DNA from: Candidatus Tenebribacter mawsonii
GTDB lineage: Bacteria; Cloacimonadota; Cloacimonadia; Cloacimonadales; TCS61
Direction of reading: 5' to 3'
Assembly: GCA_030765665.1 (NCBI GenBank)
Contig: JAVCCD010000288.1
Span: 1-8,600 of the forward strand
Length of the DNA stretch: 8,600 nucleotides
The notes under the pieces are model-generated. The model made no database searches. It was not told where the DNA came from and worked only from the letters and a program-made list of their open reading frames with translations. Positions 1 through 5,892 of this stretch are shown here, one piece after another; position 1 is the first letter of the stretch; each line of letters begins with the position of its first letter. Both the position numbers and the translations under genes were made by a program.

Positions 1-286
1 CTTCATCTGGGATTGCTATTAATCTGGTGAATTTAGGAAGATCAGGTTTACCTACATCAAGTGAGTTACCTTCTTTCCAATATGTGATCTTTTTATAATC
101 TAGATCATTCTCTCTCACTGTTTCTAATTCATAACCGTTCAATGAAAAATTGACCTCTGTATATTCTTTACCGGATGATGCATGATCAAATACTTGCAAG
201 CCTGTATTCGCATCGATTTCTACCCAAGTGGCAGCAAGTAGTGATACTAAAAGTGATAATATTATTAAAAATGTTAGCTTCTTCAT
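1..286 (-). CDS. N-terminus of exported protein, probable gingipain-like (C25) peptidase precursor (3' truncated by window)
   Basis: Ninety-five codons are visible from the ATG at 286-284 to the window edge; the frame stays open and the gene continues outside. Residues 1-19 form a signal peptide: MKK, then a hydrophobic stretch (LTFLIILSLLVSLLAA), with probable cleavage after Ala19 before TWVEID. The mature start has short beta-rich segments and ends in GKPDLPKFTRLIAIPDE. A G-x-P-x-LP followed by an (L/I)AIP block is characteristic of the N-terminal propeptide of C25 cysteine peptidases (gingipain family), common in FCB-group secreted proteins. The catalytic domain lies outside the window, so peptidase activity is inferred. 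An AAGGAAGG Shine-Dalgarno just upstream supports the start. The intrinsic terminator at 374-403 lies between this gene and the carboxypeptidase gene, so it probably has its own promoter in 287-373, although no clear promoter boxes can be read there. Alternatively it is another FCB exported protein that shares this N-terminal region. Confidence is high that it is a gene and moderate for the family. Confidence 0.8.
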   Translation of the reverse strand, partial: MKKLTFLIILSLLVSLLAATWVEIDANTGLQVFDHASSGKEYTEVNFSLNGYELETVRENDLDYKKITYWKEGNSLDVGKPDLPKFTRLIAIPDE

Positions 287-294
287 TAATTTTG

Positions 295-302
295 CCTTCC
301 TT
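295..302 (-). promoter_or_regulatory. Shine-Dalgarno site of the partial C25-like gene
   Basis: On the minus strand AAGGAAGG precedes the ATG at 286-284 by 8 bases. It is a strong purine-rich match to the anti-SD and fixes the start of this partial gene, which is truncated by the window edge. Confidence 0.75.
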
Positions 303-373
303 ATATTATTTCAACTTAAATTATTAATGCAATATTTATTCCAGCTTCTACTCAATTTGTAATATTTAAGCAA

Positions 374-403
374 TAAAAAAAGAGCACCCAAGCAGGTGCT
401 CTT
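374..403 (-). terminator. Rho-independent terminator after the M14 carboxypeptidase gene
   Basis: In minus-strand RNA a perfect 9-bp stem, AAGAGCACC paired with GGTGCTCTT (403-395 and 388-380), closes a 6-base loop. A run of T residues (381-375) follows immediately. It starts 26 bases past the carboxypeptidase stop codon, the textbook position. The poly-T tract lies only on the low-coordinate side, so it acts on minus-strand transcription. Confidence 0.92.
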
Positions 404-429
404 AATTAGATTATATTTATTCAGATCAA

Positions 430-2742
430 TTACTTTAAAAGAATCATCTTTCGCGTTTTTGTATAATCGGCATTCTGCATTTTGTAGAAATAGATCCCGG
501 ATGTAACTGATCTCCCAGAATCACTTTTACCATCCCATACATAAGTATAAAAACCTGACTCAAGTCTCTCACTTACCAGTGTTCTCACCTGCTGACCCTT
601 TACATTAAAAATATCAAGTGTCACAAAGGATGAAGACTCGGATACTGAAAAGGATATCGTCGTCTCTGGATTAAACGGATTTGGATAGTTACCTAGAAGC
701 ATTGTACTGTTGACAGGTACATTATTATTTGCATTTGCTCCTGTTGAAGCGACTATTTTAATATCGTCAACCCACCAACCTGGATCATTTAATACTTCAT
801 CAGAAGTTATTCTAAAACGAAGATAAACATAATGATCTACAAGCTCTGGTGCAAATACGAATTCCTGAACCCAATCATTACTTATTCCCGAAAATTGAGC
901 TAATTCTGTCCAGCTTGATCCATTGAATGAATACTCTACAAAACAATTATCATAATCGTGTTCTACATAATATTTGTGCCAAAAAATAATACTTATATCA
1001 TCGCTCACGCTATTCATATTTATTGCATTTGCAGTAGTTAATGTCGCTGTAAAGCTGTTCTCATAAAATTGATCAGGGCTGTCCGTTACAGAGTAGTTGC
1101 CAATGATTGAGTCATCAGCTATTGCCCAGTCTCCAGTAATATTCCAACCGGAAAGATCCCCTTCCCAATCTTCTGTAAACACTTCAATTGCTTCAGATAG
1201 TTCTAGATCCAGATCAAAAGTTCCTGAAGGAAAATCTACAATCTGAGTATTAGGAACAAATCCATCCGCAAAAGTTGTTATTTGATGTTCACCCTCATAA
1301 TTTAAAAAATTGTAATTTCCGTTTACAACATCTATTGTATCGGCATCAAAATATTCACCATTATTTACAATAATTGTCGCATCGATTGGATTACCGTTTG
1401 AATATACTGTTCCACTCACGTTTACTTCTGGAATTGGAGTAAGCTGAACATCTTCTTCTTTCCATAATGAACTATTTACAGTAATATTTTCGACCAATTG
1501 TTCTTCATATCCTTCTTTTACAACTCTCATTGTATAAGTTCCCTGTAACAAGGGACGCCAATATCTTCCATAAAGTTCATCAGAATTTCGAGGATCAAGA
1601 TAGGATGCATCTGCTTCTTCAATAATGATTTCAGCAACTAATGGATCACCAGTATTTGCATCTGTAATGTGCCCGGTAAGCATCGCTCCGGGAGCGTTAT
1701 AACCCAAAGCTCTATCAAGCATCCAATATGCCCCATTACTACATCTTTCACATGTATCATCAACTAAATATTCAGGTGGATCATTGTTAGGTTGAAGATT
1801 TTGCGTTCCACATTCAATTAATAGCTGAATTGTGCCATGAGCTTTGTAAAACCAGTCATGTGCATTTCCCTTTCTTCCAGAAGATGCATATGGTTCATAT
1901 GGTCCTGAATTATTTTCCTTCATTATTAAGCTGGCAACATTCTCACCGATAGTCTGGCTTAAGCCTAGGTCTGGTGTTGGATGCACGCCTGCCCAATTAG
2001 ATGGATAATATACTTTCTCGGAGAAAAGACCTGTTCTGGATGAGTGCCAATTAATTGAATAGATAAAATGTTGTTGTTCCGCAAGACTTCGTATTGCCTG
2101 CGTTCCACCTTCAGAAAACGGACCAGGTCCGCGATAATAATCGTTCCATTCTTCAGGTCCACCCGTTCCATACGGATCTCCATGAATCCAATTAAAGCCA
2201 TAATTTCGGTTAGTATCAACTCCATCAATATCTCCGCCGGCTCCAACACTGTAATCAAAGATTCCATTTAAATTATTATCTCTTTTGTTCTTACGAAAAG
2301 TAACATCCCAGCCGTCCATCACAACCTGTAAACCTTCAGGATTATAAGTTGGAACGAACCACATTTCCAGGTTATTCAACCACACATCATAAGGATCAAC
2401 CATCCTATTGGTAACAATGTCATTTAACATATACATTACAACCTCAACACCCAAAACTTCTTCAGCATGACATTGTCCTGCATACATTACTGCTGGTTCA
2501 TCTTCATCAATTCCAACATTGTTAGAAAGTTTGACAGCATAGATTGGAATTGGATCTTGATAGGGATCAGCACCTAATGTAGTTCCAATAACTTGTACAG
2601 AGACAATATCTGGATGATTTGTTTGTAGTTCGCTGATTTCTTGAATTATCTCTTCATATGTATGATAACGTGGATCCAACACAACTTGTGCAGATAATGC
2701 AGTTATCAGTAATAATAATATAATCGTAACTATACTTTTCAT
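430..2742 (-). CDS. Secreted M14 zinc carboxypeptidase with beta-domain tail and C-terminal sorting domain
   Basis: 770 residues. Residues 1-18 are a signal peptide ending ALSA, so the mature protein would begin with Gln19. The M14 (carboxypeptidase A-type) catalytic domain spans about 25-348. The zinc ligands are His92 and Glu95 (HAEE, the HxxE motif) and His233 (NWHSS). NPEG at 134-137 and DTNRNYGFNW at 176-185 supply the Asn178/Arg179 pair expected to bind the substrate carboxylate. Glu310 (LLIECGTQ) is the expected catalytic glutamate. All key residues are present, so it should be an active metallo-exopeptidase that trims C-terminal residues outside the cell. No pro-domain is evident: the catalytic fold begins almost directly after the signal. 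Downstream come a carboxypeptidase-regulatory-like beta domain (~353-436), a second Ig-like domain (~440-516), a MAM/jelly-roll-like domain (~520-665, containing DPGWWVDDIKIV) and the sorting domain (683-770). Such tails are common in FCB secreted peptidases. The ATG is supported by AGAGGG upstream. The gene follows the 1004-residue repeat gene by 113 bp and ends at a strong terminator. The exact side-chain preference cannot be read from the sequence. Confidence 0.95.
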   Translation of the reverse strand: MKSIVTIILLLLITALSAQVVLDPRYHTYEEIIQEISELQTNHPDIVSVQVIGTTLGADPYQDPIPIYAVKLSNNVGIDEDEPAVMYAGQCHAEEVLGVEVVMYMLNDIVTNRMVDPYDVWLNNLEMWFVPTYNPEGLQVVMDGWDVTFRKNKRDNNLNGIFDYSVGAGGDIDGVDTNRNYGFNWIHGDPYGTGGPEEWNDYYRGPGPFSEGGTQAIRSLAEQQHFIYSINWHSSRTGLFSEKVYYPSNWAGVHPTPDLGLSQTIGENVASLIMKENNSGPYEPYASSGRKGNAHDWFYKAHGTIQLLIECGTQNLQPNNDPPEYLVDDTCERCSNGAYWMLDRALGYNAPGAMLTGHITDANTGDPLVAEIIIEEADASYLDPRNSDELYGRYWRPLLQGTYTMRVVKEGYEEQLVENITVNSSLWKEEDVQLTPIPEVNVSGTVYSNGNPIDATIIVNNGEYFDADTIDVVNGNYNFLNYEGEHQITTFADGFVPNTQIVDFPSGTFDLDLELSEAIEVFTEDWEGDLSGWNITGDWAIADDSIIGNYSVTDSPDQFYENSFTATLTTANAINMNSVSDDISIIFWHKYYVEHDYDNCFVEYSFNGSSWTELAQFSGISNDWVQEFVFAPELVDHYVYLRFRITSDEVLNDPGWWVDDIKIVASTGANANNNVPVNSTMLLGNYPNPFNPETTISFSVSESSSFVTLDIFNVKGQQVRTLVSERLESGFYTYVWDGKSDSGRSVTSGIYFYKMQNADYTKTRKMILLK
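433..696 (-). other. C-terminal sorting domain of the M14 carboxypeptidase
   Basis: Residues 683-770 open with LGNYPNPFNPETTISF, pass through FNVKGQQVRTL and VWDGKSDSGRSVTSGIYFYK, and end in KMILLK at the very last residue. This is the FlgD-like Ig/type A sorting-domain pattern of FCB exported proteins, usually read as the signal for outer-membrane secretion and surface attachment. Ending exactly at the stop codon fits a recognition tail. Confidence 0.88.
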
Positions 2743-2746
2743 AATA

Positions 2747-2752
2747 CCCTCT
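2747..2752 (-). promoter_or_regulatory. Shine-Dalgarno site of the M14 carboxypeptidase gene
   Basis: AGAGGG on the minus strand lies 4 bases before the ATG at 2742-2740. The spacing is somewhat short, but there is no competing start and the signal peptide begins exactly here. Confidence 0.6.
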
Positions 2753-2818
2753 AAATAAATCTATTTGAATTTTTACTACTGCTTATATTGTTGCTGAACT
2801 GATATTTTTAAATTTTAT

Positions 2819-2848
2819 CTCATTCCCAACTAAGAAGTTAGAAATGAG
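2819..2848 (-). terminator. Hairpin after the repeat-protein gene; weak terminator or processing element
   Basis: In minus-strand RNA, CUCAUUUCUAACU pairs with AGUUGGGAAUGAG around the loop UCUU, giving a 13-bp stem with two G-U pairs. The wobbles pair only in the minus-strand transcript; the plus-strand copy would have mismatches there, which fits a structure used in the minus-strand RNA. It begins 7 bases after the stop of the 1004-residue gene. The following bases (AUAAAAUUUAAAAAU) are AT-rich but lack a solid U run, so termination is probably partial. It could instead protect the 3' end of the upstream message. The remaining ~65 bases before the carboxypeptidase gene's RBS show no readable promoter. 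Confidence 0.5.
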
Positions 2849-2855
2849 GATATAA

Positions 2856-5800
2856 TTATTTCAGAAGCAACATTTTCTTCACACTTGTATAATCACTATT
2901 ACCATTGTTAGTACCAAAATTGGAAAAATAAATACCACTTGATACACTTTTACCAGCTTCATTCTTCCCGTTCCAAACCATGCTGTGATAACCGGCTTGC
3001 ATTTCATCAGCTAAAAGAGTTTTTACTTTTTGTCCTCTAATGTTATAGATCTCCAAAGAGACGAATGAATCTTCTGACAAATTGAAATCTATAGTTGTTG
3101 TCGGGTTAAATGGATTTGGATAATTTTGCATTAACACATTACCAGAAATCGGGATTTGAGTATCATCAGCATCAACCGGTTCAAATTTTACTTTTTGTAT
3201 ATAAGCATTGTAGATATCAGTTTTACCACTTGAACGTGTATCTTTCCAAATCACATAAGAATATTCTCCATCGTTAACAGCCTTAGGTGTATTTTGATTT
3301 CTTAACTCACTGCAAATTGTAAATCCATCAGGATAATCACTCCATATCATTTCACCGTTCTCATCAAGCAATTGTCCTAATAATTCTGATTCATTTCCAT
3401 TAGCATAATCTTCCCAGAAGATCATGAAGTTGGTACCGTCACTTACTAGATAAGGCGCTTCCTGATTGTTGTTTTGAACAACAACTGCAACACTATCTCC
3501 CCAAACTTCAGATCCGTCCAAGTCGAATTTCTGTATATAAACATCAAATACGCTTCCGGATCGGAAATCTTCCCAAACCATAAATATTGCATCATTATAG
3601 AGCATATTCGAAAAGAATTGATCGTTATTATCATCAACAAGTGGGATTCCACCATCAGCCCAAAGTGTTGTACCATCCGGTGTTACAATTTGACCATAAA
3701 TATCTATACTACCATTTCTTTTATCGTCCCAAACTATTAAAAGACCATCCGGAACTTCTAGAACTCTAGCGTTCTCCTGGTCACCATCTTCAACACAAAC
3801 CTCTAAACCGTCCGCATCCCAGCCAGTAGCAGGATCACCATTTTCATCTACCCTCAAACAAAATATATTTCTATTATTATAACCAACACTCTGCCAGACA
3901 AAATAATTCTTATGAACGTCACAGAGTTCATCGTTTCCGTTTCTATCTACAATGGTTTTTCCTGATAATCCCCATTCTAAATTACCATCAATAATTTTCT
4001 GTCCCATAACTCGTGTGTCCATAAAATCAGTATAATCTTCCCACCCCACATAATACTCATGAGTTGAGCCATCTAATAAAGTTGAGATCTTGGGTTTAAC
4101 TTGCTCTGCTGATGATTCTCCTAACCGTAATCCTTCATCCGTAGACCAAAGCATGTTCCCTGTAAGATCCACAGCCTGTCCGTAAATTTGTTTAAAACCA
4201 AGTTTATTTTCTTCCCAAACCACTGTAAGTATGTCTGAATCCGGATAGATATCTGAATCCATACTTTCTTGATCATCACCTGTGAGAGTTGTAATTGGCT
4301 GTCCATTTTCTGCAAGAACAAAAGTACCATCATCATTAACAACCTGATAGTAAATTTGGAATCCATAACCAGCATTTCTTGTATCTTCCCAGATCACGAT
4401 TTTCTTATCATTATTTGTAACGAGCTGCTGATTATGTGAGTCTCCGCATAATCCATAATATATAATTTCACCGTCATCTTCTAGAATTGGATTTCCAGAA
4501 CCATCTAATATTTGAATATATAATCCGGTTGAGCCAGTTCTATTATCTCCCCATACACAGAAAATTTTATCCTCAGAAATTTTTACAAGCGGTGAAAATT
4601 GCCAGCCATCTGCAGAGCAGATATCATAACCATTTGCAGGTAACTCAAATGTTCCACTGGAGTTCACATGTTGAATATAAATATCTTCATATGGATGATT
4701 ATTTACTCTTCCATCTTCCCAGGTGATCCATGCTCCACCACTATCATCACCACTCAAACGAGGATTGAGCTGGTCATTCATCGCCTGTACAACTTCAACA
4801 CTCGAAGCGTTCCATTGCAAGTTTCCATTCACATCAAGTTTTTGTGCATAGAGGTCTTTAAAATTTTCATTAATTTCATTTCTGCCGTCTTCCCAAACAA
4901 TAATTGCCCCATTGTCAGAAGCTTTTGTTACTCGAGCATTACGCTGAATTCCATCACCTGTATATACTTCTACTTCATTTGTCCAGAGCAAGTTACCATC
5001 GAGATCAACCCTCTGTGCCATTATATCACCAAAACTATCAATTCCCATATCACGCCATGAGAAAATAAAGTTTCCGGTTCCATCTGGTGTGATCTTTGGT
5101 TTTTCTTGAGGACCTGTAGCACCAGTTAACAAACTCCCGTTTTCATCCCAAAGTAGATTACCATTCGAAGCGATTCGCTGAACATAAATATCCGCATCAT
5201 CAGGATCTCGTGTGTCATGCCATGCTACAATAGCTCCATTTGATCCATCTTCCCAGAATGTGTGTTGGTTTTGAATTCCAGTTTCATTCGCTATCGGATT
5301 TCCATCGACATCCCATCCTGAAACAATATTTCCATTTGTATCGATGTGTGTTCCATAAATATCGGTACCAGCTACATTTCTACTATCAAGCCAGATTACG
5401 TATGCTCCACCATTTTCATCAGGTACAATATTAAGAGATATTTGAATTTCTTCATGTAAGCAAAGTGGAACGCCTGCAGGATCCCATTGCAGAACTCCAT
5501 CACTAGATATTTTTTGTGCATAGATGTCACCTGCATCTTCGTTTCTAAAATCAACCCAGGCAATAATCACATCTCCATTTCCAGATTCAATAACAACTGG
5601 GTCTTCCTGCCTGCTGAATTCACCATTCACTAACAAACCGTCATCAGTCCAAACTTTATTACCTTCAGCATCAAGTTTCTGTGCCCATACATCTCTAATA
5701 CCGGTTCTTGTGTCTGACCATACAAACACAACTCCACCATCAACAGCATTTGCAGATCTGTACCATTCAATATTCACACCTTGTCTAATCGGGATCTCTT

Positions 5801-5870
5801 CATACCATTCTATTTGTGCATTCAGTAATGATACAAAAACTATGAAGAGAATAATTATTAACTTTTTCAT
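2856..5870 (-). CDS. Exported repeat protein with 16 W-x-D-x-R units (probable beta-propeller) and C-terminal sorting domain
   Basis: 1004 residues. Residues 1-18 are a signal peptide ending LLNA, with Gln19 as the likely mature N-terminus. Residues ~30-896 are 16 units anchored on a tryptophan at 51, 105, 160, 217, 272, 326, 384, 440, 494, 552, 610, 659, 714, 766, 819 and 875. A unit reads roughly: two or three hydrophobic residues, W-x-D-x-R, a short loop, DIYxQ, a D-x-x-G-N turn, a hydrophobic-W, then a Q-x-x-P segment. This periodicity fits four-stranded propeller blades. I see no catalytic motif, so the role is probably binding or structural at the cell surface, perhaps to polysaccharide, protein or another cell; that is inference. 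The protein is acidic, with many Asp/Asn-Gly turns that could hold calcium. The sorting domain covers ~914-1004. The start is supported by AAAGGA 8 bases upstream. The gene sits 22 bp behind the upstream gene with no terminator, so the two are probably one transcript. I do not recognise a named family. Confidence 0.93.
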   Translation of the reverse strand: MKKLIIILFIVFVSLLNAQIEWYEEIPIRQGVNIEWYRSANAVDGGVVFVWSDTRTGIRDVWAQKLDAEGNKVWTDDGLLVNGEFSRQEDPVVIESGNGDVIIAWVDFRNEDAGDIYAQKISSDGVLQWDPAGVPLCLHEEIQISLNIVPDENGGAYVIWLDSRNVAGTDIYGTHIDTNGNIVSGWDVDGNPIANETGIQNQHTFWEDGSNGAIVAWHDTRDPDDADIYVQRIASNGNLLWDENGSLLTGATGPQEKPKITPDGTGNFIFSWRDMGIDSFGDIMAQRVDLDGNLLWTNEVEVYTGDGIQRNARVTKASDNGAIIVWEDGRNEINENFKDLYAQKLDVNGNLQWNASSVEVVQAMNDQLNPRLSGDDSGGAWITWEDGRVNNHPYEDIYIQHVNSSGTFELPANGYDICSADGWQFSPLVKISEDKIFCVWGDNRTGSTGLYIQILDGSGNPILEDDGEIIYYGLCGDSHNQQLVTNNDKKIVIWEDTRNAGYGFQIYYQVVNDDGTFVLAENGQPITTLTGDDQESMDSDIYPDSDILTVVWEENKLGFKQIYGQAVDLTGNMLWSTDEGLRLGESSAEQVKPKISTLLDGSTHEYYVGWEDYTDFMDTRVMGQKIIDGNLEWGLSGKTIVDRNGNDELCDVHKNYFVWQSVGYNNRNIFCLRVDENGDPATGWDADGLEVCVEDGDQENARVLEVPDGLLIVWDDKRNGSIDIYGQIVTPDGTTLWADGGIPLVDDNNDQFFSNMLYNDAIFMVWEDFRSGSVFDVYIQKFDLDGSEVWGDSVAVVVQNNNQEAPYLVSDGTNFMIFWEDYANGNESELLGQLLDENGEMIWSDYPDGFTICSELRNQNTPKAVNDGEYSYVIWKDTRSSGKTDIYNAYIQKVKFEPVDADDTQIPISGNVLMQNYPNPFNPTTTIDFNLSEDSFVSLEIYNIRGQKVKTLLADEMQAGYHSMVWNGKNEAGKSVSSGIYFSNFGTNNGNSDYTSVKKMLLLK
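2859..3131 (-). other. C-terminal sorting domain of the repeat protein
   Basis: Residues ~914-1004 carry MQNYPNPFNPTTTIDF, IYNIRGQKVKTL, MVWNGKNEAGKS and SSGIYF, and end in KKMLLLK. The segment after GIYF is SNFGTNNGNSDYTS: it lacks the usual aromatic-Lys pair and is about four residues longer than in the other two copies of this window. The essential opening and closing motifs are intact. Confidence 0.87.
3183..5735 (-). repeat. Sixteen tandem ~55-residue W-x-D-x-R units (coding repeat)
   Basis: Unit spacing, measured between anchor tryptophans, is 54, 55, 57, 55, 54, 58, 56, 54, 58, 58, 49, 55, 52, 53 and 56 residues. Best-kept units include VWSDTR, AWVDFR, IWLDSR, AWHDTR, VWEDGR and IWEDTR. 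Units at 552 (WEENK), 610 (WEDYT) and 659 (WQSVG) are degenerate. At the DNA level the copies have diverged: only short words such as TCTTCCCA (plus strand) recur. The array is therefore old rather than a recent slippage expansion. Confidence 0.88.
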
Positions 5871-5878
5871 TTCTCTAA

Positions 5879-5884
5879 TCCTTT
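5879..5884 (-). promoter_or_regulatory. Shine-Dalgarno site of the repeat-protein gene, in the 22-bp intergenic gap
   Basis: AAAGGA on the minus strand, 8 bases before the ATG at 5870-5868. It falls between the stop of the upstream gene (5893-5895) and this start, leaving no space for a terminator or promoter. This supports co-transcription of the two genes. Confidence 0.6.
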
Positions 5885-5892
5885 ATTTATTT

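Noticed and set aside
303..373. Promoter-like boxes (TTGCAT ... TAATAT on the minus strand) before the C25-like gene
   Set aside because: Only 3/6 and 4/6 matches to consensus in very AT-rich DNA, and the implied transcription start would fall on the ribosome binding site. A promoter is expected here after the terminator, but these boxes do not prove one.
4668..5060. Plus-strand open frame of 130 codons, and similar shorter plus-strand frames at 3474-3740, 5524-5904 and 2068-2271
   Set aside because: They lie wholly or almost wholly antisense to well-supported coding repeats and domains, have low-complexity odd composition, lack ribosome binding sites, and match no domain pattern. They are shadows of the minus-strand genes.
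3183..5735. A CRISPR or mobile-element origin for the recurring TCTTCCCA words
   Set aside because: The recurrences follow the ~165-bp coding unit and translate to the conserved W-x-D motif. There are no constant repeats with unique spacers, no terminal inverted repeats and no transposase.
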